A stretch of 64,000 nucleotides of DNA from Trueperaceae bacterium (GCA_036381595.1 DASVCN010000041.1:1-64000); one strand, 5' to 3'. Positions 15,617 through 23,927 are shown, counted from the first letter of the stretch. Numbers and translations: made by a program. The notes: a model not told the origin generated them from the letters alone.

Positions 15617-16243
15617 CTACCCACCACCTCCCTCGCTCAGCAACTGCTCGACCACCTCTCCCCGGAGCAGCGACCGGAAGACCCCGTCGATGTGCAGGTC
15701 GCGGGGGTCGACCTCGAGGGTCGGATAGTCGGGGTTGTGGGGCCTCAGCAGGTAGCGGCGCGGCGAACCGCTCCAGTCGAGGTACTTGAGGGTGGTCTCG
15801 TCGCTCCCCACCCTCACGGCACAGATCTCGCCGGAGCGCTGCGGCTGGCCGCTCTGCAGCACGACCACGTCCCCCTCCTGGATCCTCTCGGCCATCGAGT
15901 TCCCCCGCACCCGCAAGGCGAATCCCCCCTCCAGGCCACGCAGGGAGAGGTGTCCCTCGGGCTCGGGGTAGGCGCCCGCCGGCAGGCCGGCGGCGATCTC
16001 GCCGAAGAGCGGGATGCCACCGGGTCGGCGGCGCAGGGAGAGCTTGGGACTGCGGCCGGGGCCGCGGCTCTCCAGGCTCAGGTGGCCCTTGCGGGCCAAC
16101 GCTTCGAGGTGACCACGCAGGGTGGGATAGCTGATGTCGAAGGCACGGGCGACCTCCGCCGGATCGGGCAGCTCCCCCTGCTCGTCGAGCCGACGCTCGA
16201 GGAAGGCCAGTATCTGGAGCTGCTTGTGGGGCGGTCGCGCCAT
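15617..16243 (-). CDS. lexA: LexA-type SOS repressor
   Basis: This 208-residue repressor has an N-terminal winged helix (QILAFLERRLDEQGELPDP, then FDISYPTLRGHLEALARKGH) and a C-terminal S24 autopeptidase domain. The catalytic Ser is S116 in VRGNSMAERI and the Lys is K153 in TLKYL; their 37-residue spacing equals that of E. coli LexA. A likely Ala-Gly cleavage bond lies in GEIAAGLPAG (A85-G86). The ATG at 16243 follows GGAGGAGGAG. A palindrome just upstream overlaps a TATAAT box and is the likely autoregulatory operator. It heads the imuB-like and DUF6504 genes. Confidence 0.92.
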   Translation of the reverse strand: MARPPHKQLQILAFLERRLDEQGELPDPAEVARAFDISYPTLRGHLEALARKGHLSLESRGPGRSPKLSLRRRPGGIPLFGEIAAGLPAGAYPEPEGHLSLRGLEGGFALRVRGNSMAERIQEGDVVVLQSGQPQRSGEICAVRVGSDETTLKYLDWSGSPRRYLLRPHNPDYPTLEVDPRDLHIDGVFRSLLRGEVVEQLLSEGGGG

Positions 16244-16253
16244 CTCCTCCTCC

Positions 16254-16276
16254 TTACCCTACATATTATAGGGTAA
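16254..16276 (-). promoter_or_regulatory. lexA promoter and putative LexA operator
   Basis: TTACCCTA and TAGGGTAA are exact complements with a 7-base AT-rich spacer. The minus strand contains TATAAT at 16270-16265, followed by the ribosome binding site GGAGGAGGAG and the lexA ATG. The site shares its 8-7-8 plan and CCT-N9-AGG core with the site at dnaE2. Confidence 0.75.
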
Positions 16277-16348
16277 CGATCAGGATAGGCCCGGGTTCGC
16301 CGAGTTGTCAAGCGGGCGGAGGCCCCGCCCCGAACAGTGCAACAGGCC

Positions 16349-16744
16349 TCAGGCGCACATCATCAGAAGGTTGCCGTCGCAGTCGCGGAAGTTGAACCAG
16401 TGACCGTTCTGGATGACTTCCCCGTCGTACTCCACGACCTCCACACCGTGACGCCGCATGTGGGCGAGAGCGGCGTCGATATCGTCGGTGGCGAGCATGA
16501 AGAGGGGGTAGCGGCCACGCTGGATGTCGGCCGGTCCATCGGGGGTCAACTTCTGATCGAGGATGAGGCTGGGGCCGCGCTCCAGCTCGATGATGCAGAG
16601 GTGCCCGAAGACCACCTCCCCGACCGGCAGGCCGAGCACATCGCGGTACCACTCACGGCTGAGGTTCACGTCGAGGACGGGAACGAAAACGTTGGCGACT
16701 TCGTGCTTCACAGGCGCTTCGCTGAGAGTAGTGGCATCTGTCAC
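16349..16744 (-). CDS. VOC (glyoxalase/bleomycin resistance) superfamily protein
   Basis: This protein of about 131 residues has two beta-alpha-beta modules of the VOC fold: HEVANVFVPVLDVNLSREWY then DVLGLPVGE, and LFMLATDDIDAALAHMRRHG then WFNFRDCDGNLLMMC. VOC proteins are metal-dependent isomerases, dioxygenases or binding proteins, and this one cannot be placed further. There is no good ATG. The GTG at 16744 is preferred because TAGCCT lies seven bases upstream, the local pattern for leaderless genes. It is divergent from the nitronate monooxygenase gene. Confidence 0.8.
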   Translation of the reverse strand: MTDATTLSEAPVKHEVANVFVPVLDVNLSREWYRDVLGLPVGEVVFGHLCIIELERGPSLILDQKLTPDGPADIQRGRYPLFMLATDDIDAALAHMRRHGVEVVEYDGEVIQNGHWFNFRDCDGNLLMMCA

Positions 16745-16873
16745 GAGCGGCAGGCTAACCCGGGAACTAGCCCGCGGCAACCGAAGGGCGATTTTTTTCG
16801 GCCCGAGGGACAACGGCGCACCGGTCATCGGCCCCCCGGCGATAATCGAACTGACGAACCCGAAGGGAGTGAG

Positions 16874-17992
16874 ATGGCGATTCAGACCTCTTTGACACGG
16901 CTCCTGGGCCTCGAGCATCCCATCATCCAGGCGCCTATGGCAGGAGGAGCTACCACCGTGGACCTGGTTGCCGCGGTGTGCCGGGCCGGCGCCCTCGGTT
17001 CGTTCGGGGCGGCCTACGACCCCCCGGAGAGGATCGTCGAGCACGCATCCCGGTTGAGGGAAAGAACCGGCAAGCCGTTCGCGATCAACCTGTTCGCCCC
17101 CCTCCCGGAACCGGCTGCGGGCGACCCGAGCGCAATGATCGCCCTCGTCTCGGCCTACCACGAGGAGCTGGGACTGCCGCCGCCGGCCGTCCCGAAGTGG
17201 GCGCCCGATACGTTCGAGGAGAAGCTCGAAGCGGTCTTGGAGGTGGCCCCAGCGGTCCTCAGCTTCACCTTCGGGACGATACCGCCCAGCGCCATGGAGG
17301 CGCTGCACGAACGAGGCATCCTCGTGATGGGCACCGCGACTACCGTGGACGAGGCGCTCACACTCGAGCAACTCGGAGTGGACGCCGTCGTCGCCCAGGG
17401 GAGCGAGGCGGGAGGGCACCGGGGCACCTTCGGCGGGCCGTTCGAGAGCGGTCTGGTAGGGACGATGGCCCTGGTGCCGGCGATGGCCGACGCCCTCGGC
17501 ATACCGGTGGTTGCCTCGGGCGGGATCATGGATGGTCGCGGCGTCGCGGCGGCCCTCGCCCTGGGTGCGCAGTCCGTGCAGATGGGAACGGCTTTCCTGA
17601 CATGCCACGAAGCCGGCGTGCCGGAGGCCCACAAGGAGGCGATCCTCACCGCGCGGGAAGATTCGACCCGCGTAACTCGAGCCTTCTCCGGACGGCCGGC
17701 GCGGGGAGTGCGCAACCGTTTCATGGATGAGATCGAGGCGGCCGCGGAACCCCTGCCCTTCCCGCTGCAGAACTCGCTCACCCGCGGCATGCGCAAGGCC
17801 GCGGCGAGAGCCGGACGAGGAGACCTGATCTCGCTCTGGTCGGGCCAGGGGGTGCGGCTTGGCCGGCGGACAGGGGCGGCCGAACTGGTGGCGGCGGTCG
17901 CCGCAGAGCTCGAGGCGACCATCTCACGCTTGGGTAGCGGTACCGACCCGGGGGTGGCGCAGGCCCTCAGGTCACCGGCCGTCGACGAGTAG
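16874..17992 (+). CDS. Nitronate monooxygenase family (2-nitropropane dioxygenase-like)
   Basis: This 372-residue FMN TIM-barrel protein has the family signatures LGLEHPIIQAPMAGG near the N-terminus, VVAQGSEAGGHRG carrying the catalytic His position, and IPVVASGGIMDGRGVAAALA with the FMN phosphate-binding Gly residues, then GAQSVQMGTAFL. It would oxidise alkyl nitronates to carbonyl compounds and nitrite. The ATG at 16874 has GAAGGGAG upstream, and GATAAT about 20 bases before that may be the -10 box. It appears to be monocistronic. Confidence 0.9.
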   Translation: MAIQTSLTRLLGLEHPIIQAPMAGGATTVDLVAAVCRAGALGSFGAAYDPPERIVEHASRLRERTGKPFAINLFAPLPEPAAGDPSAMIALVSAYHEELGLPPPAVPKWAPDTFEEKLEAVLEVAPAVLSFTFGTIPPSAMEALHERGILVMGTATTVDEALTLEQLGVDAVVAQGSEAGGHRGTFGGPFESGLVGTMALVPAMADALGIPVVASGGIMDGRGVAAALALGAQSVQMGTAFLTCHEAGVPEAHKEAILTAREDSTRVTRAFSGRPARGVRNRFMDEIEAAAEPLPFPLQNSLTRGMRKAAARAGRGDLISLWSGQGVRLGRRTGAAELVAAVAAELEATISRLGSGTDPGVAQALRSPAVDE

Positions 17993-18091
17993 GCGCCGCT
18001 CCATGGGCCTATCCCCTATGCGCAAAAGCAGCTGAGGCTCGTACGCCTGGCCTTGCGCGCCGGGCTGCGGTGGGGGTACAGTTCGTTTCCC

Positions 18092-18835
18092 ATGCGAATA
18101 CTCGTATCCAATGATGACGGTGTCTTCAGCCCCGGCATCGCAGCTCTGGCCCGCATCGCCGCCGACTTCGGCGAGGTTCGGATCGTGGCTCCCGACGTCG
18201 AGCAGTCGGGCATGGGACACGCGATCACGATCAAGAGACCCCTCCACTATCACTCGGCCCCCATCAACGGCATCGAGGCCTACCGGGTCGACGGCACGCC
18301 AGCCGACTGCGTAGCCCTGGGAGCCCACCATTGGGATGAAGTCGACCTGGTCTTGAGCGGCATAAACCTGGGGTTGAACATCGGCCACAACGTGTGGCAC
18401 TCCGGCACGGTGGCGGCCGCGAAGCAGGCCGCGTTCCTGCAGATCCCGGCCATAGCCTTCAGCGCCCCCTACAGCGACGAGCCACCCGACTACGACGACT
18501 ATGCGCCCTACATCCGCAAGATCATCAAGATGTTCCTGCAGACTCCGAACCTGCCCTTGCTCAACGTCAACTTCCCCGAACGGCCCGACGGCACGATCAT
18601 CTGGACGAGGCAGTCGGTGCGCCATTACGAGGGCGTGGTGCTGGCAGGGCAAGACCCGATGGGCAGGAATCACTACTGGTTCGCCGAGAAGGCTCGAGAA
18701 GGCGTCGAGGAGGGCACCGATCGCTGGGCAATAGAGCAGGGGCACGTCTCACTGACGCCCCTGAGGCTCGACCTGACCGACATGAGCAGCCTCGAACGGG
18801 CCCGCGAGATCGAACCGGTCGCCGTAGCCGACTGA
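18092..18835 (+). CDS. surE: 5'-nucleotidase SurE
   Basis: This 247-residue metal-dependent nucleotidase/polyphosphatase has the SurE motif MRILVSNDDGVFSPGIAALA with its metal-binding Asp pair, then IVAPDVEQSGMGHAIT and SGINLGLNIGHNVWHSGTV with the conserved Asn. It releases phosphate from nucleoside monophosphates and is linked to stress survival. The ATG at 18092 sits directly at the conserved N-terminus and follows TACAGT by nine bases without a clear ribosome binding site. Confidence 0.95.
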   Translation: MRILVSNDDGVFSPGIAALARIAADFGEVRIVAPDVEQSGMGHAITIKRPLHYHSAPINGIEAYRVDGTPADCVALGAHHWDEVDLVLSGINLGLNIGHNVWHSGTVAAAKQAAFLQIPAIAFSAPYSDEPPDYDDYAPYIRKIIKMFLQTPNLPLLNVNFPERPDGTIIWTRQSVRHYEGVVLAGQDPMGRNHYWFAEKAREGVEEGTDRWAIEQGHVSLTPLRLDLTDMSSLERAREIEPVAVAD

Positions 18836-18949
18836 CCGACCCGACCCTTACCCGCCGGTCCGATGCGACGGGCCCTACCGTTGCGGTAGGCTGTCGGCAG
18901 ACGCTAACCGACTACCGTCGTGGGCGCCCGGGCAGCGGGAAGGGTGAGA

Positions 18950-19447
18950 ATGCAGCCTCGAGCCGAAGAGATCCACCGCGTACTCACGGCGTTCGTCGAA
19001 CGTCGCGGGCCGCCCGAAGCGGACGCTTCGCGCCGGAGGTCGTTCTCGCTCACGGTGCAGGGCTCGGCGCCCATGGAGGCTCGCATCCGCGACCTGCGCG
19101 GCTCTTGCGCGATGATCGACATCGGTTCCTCGATCTTCACGCTTGCCTACGAGGACATCCTCGGCCTCGATCCGCTGCCGGCCGCCGAAGGGGGCTTGCG
19201 GATAACGGTCAAGCCCGGTTGCTTCGCGTCCCACGTCGCGGCTCGGTTGCACCGTTCGGCCAGGCGCCCGTGGAACAGCCAAGATCACGCACGACCGCTG
19301 GCCTCGCCTCAGGCCGTGACGGCCGGGGACCCGCTCGATCTGGACGCGCTTCTCGACACCATGGAAGAAGGCGGGGCCGCTGATAGCGACCCCACCGGAA
19401 GCGCCAGGCAGGATGTCGTTGGGAACAACGCGTCACGTGAGAGGTAG
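18950..19447 (+). CDS. Hypothetical protein
   Basis: This 165-residue protein was not recognised. The ATG at 18950 follows GGAAGGGTGAGA, a fair ribosome binding site, and the codon usage looks like that of its neighbours. The first 100 residues look folded (VLTAFVERRGPPEADASRRR, then ARIRDLRGSCAMIDIGSSIF); the last 60 are rich in Ala, Asp and Ser and look disordered. No signal peptide or membrane segment is seen. It follows surE by 114 bases and may be a separate unit. Confidence 0.55.
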   Translation: MQPRAEEIHRVLTAFVERRGPPEADASRRRSFSLTVQGSAPMEARIRDLRGSCAMIDIGSSIFTLAYEDILGLDPLPAAEGGLRITVKPGCFASHVAARLHRSARRPWNSQDHARPLASPQAVTAGDPLDLDALLDTMEEGGAADSDPTGSARQDVVGNNASRER

Positions 19448-19558
19448 TTAGCGCAAGGGGAGCAGCCGGCTGCCGAACGGCAGGTCGAACTCGTCTCACC
19501 CGACGAGAAGGATACCAGCCGATCAGCCCCAGAAGCTGAGAAGAACGGAGAAGTAAGC

Positions 19559-19570
19559 GATCGTACGATC
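19559..19570. repeat. 12-bp palindrome in the 164-bp spacer
   Basis: GATCGTACGATC is its own reverse complement and lies 42 bases from the 3' end of the CsoR/CstR-like gene, between two converging genes. The spacer 19448-19611 holds nothing else recognisable. Confidence 0.4.
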
Positions 19571-19611
19571 AGCGTCCCCGAGCCGAGAACTGTGGTAATC
19601 CTGGCAACCGG

Positions 19612-19896
19612 TCAGCCTCGTGCGAGCTTCACGGCCCGCAGGAGTTCGGCCAGTTCATCGCCGTCGACGCTGAGCCCGGCGCAGTTCTCCAGGTAGTCCT
19701 CGAGGATCAGGTCCCCGGCGGCGTCTAGCGCGCTCCTGATCCCCGCCAGCAGGGTGAGCGTGTCCTGACACGAGCGCTCTTCTCCTACCATCCGCTGCAA
19801 TCCCCGCACCTGTCCCTCGAGACGCCGGAGTCGATTGATGATGCGGCTCTTGCGGCTGCGTACCGGTGCGCTCACGTTCTCTTCGGTGGCTGGCAT
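19612..19896 (-). CDS. CsoR/FrmR-family regulator with a Cys-Tyr-Cys site, possibly persulfide-sensing
   Basis: This 94-residue all-helical repressor of the DUF156 family has the hallmark INRLRRLEGQVRGLQRMV. The sensing positions are C43, Y68 and C72. The C43-C72 spacing of 29 equals that of copper sensor CsoR (C36, H61, C65) and persulfide sensor CstR (C31, C60). The His needed for copper is Tyr here, as expected for a CstR-like protein. It lies 72 bases after a SulP anion transporter on the same strand, which supports sulfur sensing. That role is inferred; formaldehyde or metal sensing is less likely but possible. Confidence 0.85.
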   Translation of the reverse strand: MPATEENVSAPVRSRKSRIINRLRRLEGQVRGLQRMVGEERSCQDTLTLLAGIRSALDAAGDLILEDYLENCAGLSVDGDELAELLRAVKLARG

Positions 19897-19968
19897 CTGG
19901 CCTCCTCGGCCGCCTTGCGGCTACACGCGACGATATCCTGGCGGGGTATAGGCCGGCAACAGCCCGGG

Positions 19969-21462
19969 TCACCCGGCCCTGATCCGCTCGAGCACCCGCT
20001 TCATGTGGGGCCGGAGGCCAACCACCTCCACTTCCAGCCCGTGCCGCTCCGCCTCGCTGAGGAGCGAGTCGAGAACGAGCGAGCCCGAGAGATCGATACG
20101 GCCCAGCGCAGTAGCGTCGACCTTGAGTCGCTCCACCCCTTGGGCTGGCGGCAAGAGCTCGAGCTGCGCCTCCTCCAGCAGGTGAGTCGAACCGAACCAG
20201 AGGACCCCGGAGAGTCTCAGCACGAGCTCCTCTCCCTCCTCACGCACGACGATCCCCAGGTCCATCTCCCGGTACAGGTGAGCGGCTATCGCAAGGCCGA
20301 TGCCTATCACCACCGCCACATCGATCCGCGGGGCGAGGGCGAGGGTGAGGAGGAAGGTCAGATAGGCGGTCAGCGCCTGGAGGCGGGCGTAGGTCCAGAG
20401 GCGCAGCAGCGAGGGCAGGCTGACCAGCTTGGCCACCGCACTGATGACGACCCCGGCGAGCACCGCCTCGGGGAGGTCGGCGAGCAAGCCTACGAACGGC
20501 AGTACCGCGAGCACAGAGATGCCGGTGATCATGCCGCTCCAGCGCGTGACCGCGCCGGCGGCGTGGTTGAGGGCCGATCGCGAGAAGGAGCCGCCAACCG
20601 GGAAGGCGCCCAGCACCCCGGAGACAAGGTTGGCGGCGCCCTGGCTCACCAGCTCCCGGTCGGGGTCCCACGACCTGCGTCCGGCATAGTGCCGGGCTAT
20701 CGCCGCAGGCTCGGCGAAGCCGACGACGGCTATCACCAGCGCGCCGAGGATCAGGTGCGGAAGGTCCTGCCAGGGCAGCACCAGGTCCAACTGCAGCAGC
20801 AAGCCGCCGATCTCACCAACCGTGGGCCCCTCGTAGCCGACCAGCTTGCTCACGATGACGCCTACTACGACGGTCGCCAGGACCCCCGGAAGCAGAGGCG
20901 ATATCCGCAGGGCGACCTGAATGACCAGGATCGTGGCGAGCGTGAACGTAACGGCCCACGGGTCCCAGCGGCCAGGGTGTCCGATCGTCTCGATGAAGCC
21001 GAAGGTGGGGTTCGGCACGCTGGTGCTGGTGCCCACGGCGGCCGGAAGTTGCGAGAGGATGATGAGGAGCGCGGCGGCAGAACTGAACCCCTGCATCACC
21101 GGCTGCGACATGAAGTAGGCGACCGCTCCGAAACGGCCCAGGCCGAGGATGGTTCGGATCAAGCCGACGGTCAGGGCGAGCAGGGCAGCCGCCGCGGCAT
21201 ACTCGGCGCTGCCCAGCGGGTAGAGGGGAGACAGTATGCCGAAGGTGAGGAGGGCGATCATCGCCGTGGGCCCCGTCTGCAGGTAGGGGCTCGAGGCCAG
21301 CGGAGCAGCCACCACCAGAGGCAGACTGGCCGCGATCAGCCCGACGACGGCGTCGACACCCGCGAGCTCGGCGTAAGCGAGCGCCTGGGGAACCAGCACG
21401 AGAGCTACGCTCGTACCTGCCAGCAGGTCACGCAGCCAGACCCGCCGGATCCGCTCCTTCAT
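19969..21462 (-). CDS. SulP/SLC26-family anion transporter with STAS domain
   Basis: This 497-residue inner-membrane protein has the SulP order: a dozen or so hydrophobic helices starting RDLLAGTSVALVLVPQALAY, the signature region ASSPYLQTGPTAMIALLT, a conserved PVGGSFSRSALNHAAGA stretch, and a C-terminal cytoplasmic STAS domain (LKVDATALGRIDLSGSLVLD). It probably moves sulfate, bicarbonate or another small anion. The neighbouring CsoR/CstR-type gene downstream suggests sulfur-linked regulation. The leader carries a TACTAT box and an inverted repeat. Confidence 0.92.
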   Translation of the reverse strand: MKERIRRVWLRDLLAGTSVALVLVPQALAYAELAGVDAVVGLIAASLPLVVAAPLASSPYLQTGPTAMIALLTFGILSPLYPLGSAEYAAAAALLALTVGLIRTILGLGRFGAVAYFMSQPVMQGFSSAAALLIILSQLPAAVGTSTSVPNPTFGFIETIGHPGRWDPWAVTFTLATILVIQVALRISPLLPGVLATVVVGVIVSKLVGYEGPTVGEIGGLLLQLDLVLPWQDLPHLILGALVIAVVGFAEPAAIARHYAGRRSWDPDRELVSQGAANLVSGVLGAFPVGGSFSRSALNHAAGAVTRWSGMITGISVLAVLPFVGLLADLPEAVLAGVVISAVAKLVSLPSLLRLWTYARLQALTAYLTFLLTLALAPRIDVAVVIGIGLAIAAHLYREMDLGIVVREEGEELVLRLSGVLWFGSTHLLEEAQLELLPPAQGVERLKVDATALGRIDLSGSLVLDSLLSEAERHGLEVEVVGLRPHMKRVLERIRAG

Positions 21463-21488
21463 GCCTGGCAGGGAGTTCGCGGGCAGGA

Positions 21489-21515
21489 GGCGTCAGACAC
21501 GACGCCGATATAGTA
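21489..21515 (-). promoter_or_regulatory. Putative promoter and operator of the sulP unit
   Basis: A -10-like TACTAT lies at 21515-21510 on the minus strand. Immediately downstream GGCGTC-N6-GACGCC (21489-21506) is a perfect inverted repeat in the transcript leader. It could bind the downstream CsoR/CstR-like repressor or fold as an RNA hairpin. Confidence 0.5.
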
Positions 21516-21614
21516 CAGCGGTTCCGCGGATTCGCGTCGCACCCTTGCCGGAGTGCGATTTCCGACGCGAAACCTTTCACCTCGCGTGCGTCGATGTTCC
21601 CTTAGCATTCGCCC

Positions 21615-21872
21615 GTGATCCGGCAAAGCCCCCACATCCGAGCGCAGGAGTTGCGGCGCACCCTCTCCCAACTGATATTCGCCTGGGGATCGGTCGTCAG
21701 CGCCGCCATCTACGCGCTGCTCACCCTGCTGGGCCGCGAGCCCTTCATCGACGATCACCTCACGGCTACGGCCGTCACCATGCTGGGCTGCTACCTGCTG
21801 GCGAGGCTGTCCCTCGACGTCTGGCGTCAGCGGGCCGAGCTTACGCTCCGCCGACGCCGCGGCGAGGAGTAG
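21615..21872 (+). CDS. Small two-helix membrane protein
   Basis: This 85-residue protein has two predicted membrane helices (LIFAWGSVVSAAIYALLTLL and TAVTMLGCYLLARLSLDV) and a strongly basic tail ending LTLRRRRGEE, so the tail should face the cytoplasm. The GTG at 21615 follows TAGCAT by exactly six bases, with no ribosome binding site, which fits the leaderless pattern here. The function is unknown. It is divergent from the sulP gene. Confidence 0.65.
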   Translation: MIRQSPHIRAQELRRTLSQLIFAWGSVVSAAIYALLTLLGREPFIDDHLTATAVTMLGCYLLARLSLDVWRQRAELTLRRRRGEE

Positions 21873-21892
21873 ACGGCAGAGGTTCTGCGCGG

Positions 21893-22000
21893 CCGAGGAA
21901 CGGTGCTCAGCCGCGGATCTCCCTACCGCCAGGAACGGCAGGCAGCGCGTATCTCCAGCCGCGAGGAACGGTAGACAGCCGACAGACGGTATCTCCGGCG
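21893..22000. repeat. Three imperfect 34-40-bp repeats
   Basis: Each unit contains GAGGAACGG (or CAGGAACGG), then CAGC, then ATCTCC, starting near 21893, 21928 and 21961. They fill most of the 160-base spacer before the glycosyltransferase gene. Confidence 0.55.
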
Positions 22001-22032
22001 CAGGTCCACAATGGGCGCTCCGGAGGTTACCC

Positions 22033-22887
22033 TTGTCACTCATCGACATCCTGATCCCCACCATCGACAGGCCGCAGGAGTTGGCCGTGACCCTCGCCGG
22101 GGTCGCATCCCAGACTCACAGGGAACTCAGGGTGATCGTCGCCGACCAGAGCGCTACCCCAGCCTATTCGAGCGCGGCTATCGCAACCTTGCGACGGCTC
22201 ATCGAAGCGCGAGGCGGGAAGGTCGACTGGCATCACCGGAAGCCGTGTCACGGCATCGCCGAGCAGCGCTCCTTCCTCCTCGAACGGGCGACCGCCCCGA
22301 AGGTGCTGCTCCTCGACGACGACGTCTTCATGGAGCCGTGGGTGTTGACCGAACTCGAGCGCGTCCTCGACGAGGAGGGGATCGGTTTCGTCGGAGCCTT
22401 CCCGGCGGGACTCTCCTTCGTCGACGACGTGAGGCCCAACGAGCAGCGAGTGGAGTTCTGGGAGGGTCCCGTCAGACCCGAGGTGGTGGAACCGGACTCG
22501 GCACAGTGGCAGAGGGCCAGGCTGCACGCCGCCGCCAACATCTATCACGCCGCGGAACGGCTGGCGCCGGGCACGGTCCGCCGCTACAAGGTGGCCTGGG
22601 TGGGCGCCTGTGCCCTCTACGACAGGCAGAAGCTCGAGGAGGTGGGCGGCTTCTCGTTCTGGAGCGAGCTCCCTGCCGACCACGCAGGCGAGGAGGTGTT
22701 GGTACAGAACCTCCTGCTGCGCCGTTGGGGCGGCTGCGCGATCATGCCCTCGGGCACCTATCACGCCGAGGCCCCTACCACCATCGGGGCGTCCGGGCGA
22801 ACTCCACAGGCGAATGCGCTCACGCTGTTGCCAACCATGCTCGAGCGGCTCGGCCTGCCCCGCGTTCCGGCCGAGAACCCGAGGTAG
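22033..22887 (+). CDS. Glycosyltransferase family 2 protein
   Basis: This 284-residue GT-A fold enzyme has an N-terminal nucleotide-sugar region (IDILIPTIDRPQELAVTLAG), a DXD-type metal motif in VLLLDDDVFMEP, and later VGACALYDRQKLEEVGGF, typical of GT2 enzymes. The start is a TTG at 22033 with GGAGG six bases upstream. It is first in a plus-strand run with two further genes at gaps of 36 and 32 bases. The acceptor is not predictable; a cell-envelope glycan or glycolipid is the obvious option. Confidence 0.85.
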   Translation: MSLIDILIPTIDRPQELAVTLAGVASQTHRELRVIVADQSATPAYSSAAIATLRRLIEARGGKVDWHHRKPCHGIAEQRSFLLERATAPKVLLLDDDVFMEPWVLTELERVLDEEGIGFVGAFPAGLSFVDDVRPNEQRVEFWEGPVRPEVVEPDSAQWQRARLHAAANIYHAAERLAPGTVRRYKVAWVGACALYDRQKLEEVGGFSFWSELPADHAGEEVLVQNLLLRRWGGCAIMPSGTYHAEAPTTIGASGRTPQANALTLLPTMLERLGLPRVPAENPR

Positions 22888-22923
22888 GACGTGCTAAGGT
22901 CGTTCTGACCCGGAGGAAGTCCG

Positions 22924-23895
22924 ATGAGCGAGCCCCCAATTCCTGCAGAGACAGGCGGTTTCGAACCTAGTTCGGCTGTTGACAGCCCCCTCAAACGTGC
23001 GGTGAGCGTGTCGATCGGCTCGAGCAAGCGGGATGTCGCCGTCGAAGTCGAACTGCTCGGGCGGAGAGTGCGGATCGAGCGAACAGGGACCGACGGCGAT
23101 CTGACCAGGGCAGCCGAACTCATCCGCGAACTCGACGGCAAGGTGGACGCTGTCGGCCTGGGCGGCCTCGATCATTTCGTGATGGCAGCGGGGAGACGCT
23201 ACTACTTGCGTGATGGTGCTCGTCTGGCTCGAGTGGCGAAGCGAACACCGGTGGTGTGCGGAGCCGGCCTCAAGGACACCCTCGAACGGGTCACGGTGGA
23301 GAAGCTCGATCAACTGATCGGTTGGAAGGATCGCAAGGTGCTGATGGTGTCGGCAGTCGACCGCTTCGGCATGGCGGAGGCGCTCGCTCAGCACCAGGCG
23401 CAGGTGCTCTACGGGGATCTTATCTTCGCTCTCGGCCTACCTTTGCCCATCTACGACCTCAGGCGCCTGGAGCTGGTAGCCAGGCTGCTGCTGCCGGTAG
23501 TGGCCAAGCTGCCCATCAGCTGGATCTACCCGACGGGAAGCAAGCAGGAGTCAGGGAAGGCCGGTAATCGAGCGAAGTACTTCGAATGGGCCCAGGTGAT
23601 AGCGGGCGACTACCACTACATCAAGCGTTACGCACCGGAGCGCCTGGACGGGAAGATCATCCTCACCAACACCACGACCGCCTCCGACGTGGAAGAGTTG
23701 CGTTCGCGGGGCGTTTCACTGCTCATCACCACCACGCCCCGTTTCGAGGGCCGGTCGCTGGCCACCAACCTGCTCGAGGCGACACTGATCGCTGTGGTCG
23801 GGCGTCACCCTCTGGAACCGGACGAGTACCGGGCGATCATAGACGAGGCCGGACTCGAGCCGCAGATCGAGCGGCTCAACGACGAGCGCCCCTGA
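22924..23895 (+). CDS. Conserved protein of the family labelled 'quinate 5-dehydrogenase' in Deinococcus
   Basis: This 323-residue protein resembles a family annotated as quinate 5-dehydrogenase in Deinococcus genomes: VSVSIGSSKRDVAVEVELLG, then RTGTDGDLTRAAELIRELDG and VDAVGLGGLDHFVMAAGRRY. No Rossmann GxGxxG motif is obvious, so the enzyme name is doubtful. The middle (WIYPTGSKQESGKAGNRAKY) and the end (NTTTASDVEELRSRGVSLLI) look well conserved. The ATG at 22924 has GGAGG upstream. It sits between a GT2 enzyme and a DUF2156 protein, so an envelope role is possible. Confidence 0.6.
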   Translation: MSEPPIPAETGGFEPSSAVDSPLKRAVSVSIGSSKRDVAVEVELLGRRVRIERTGTDGDLTRAAELIRELDGKVDAVGLGGLDHFVMAAGRRYYLRDGARLARVAKRTPVVCGAGLKDTLERVTVEKLDQLIGWKDRKVLMVSAVDRFGMAEALAQHQAQVLYGDLIFALGLPLPIYDLRRLELVARLLLPVVAKLPISWIYPTGSKQESGKAGNRAKYFEWAQVIAGDYHYIKRYAPERLDGKIILTNTTTASDVEELRSRGVSLLITTTPRFEGRSLATNLLEATLIAVVGRHPLEPDEYRAIIDEAGLEPQIERLNDERP

Positions 23896-23927
23896 ACACA
23901 GGGCCGCGCGGCAGTACCCTGACTTCG

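Noticed and set aside
16314-16330. GGGCGG/CCGCCC hairpin as terminator of the VOC gene
   Set aside because: The stem is six bases with no T run, which is common by chance in this GC-rich sequence.
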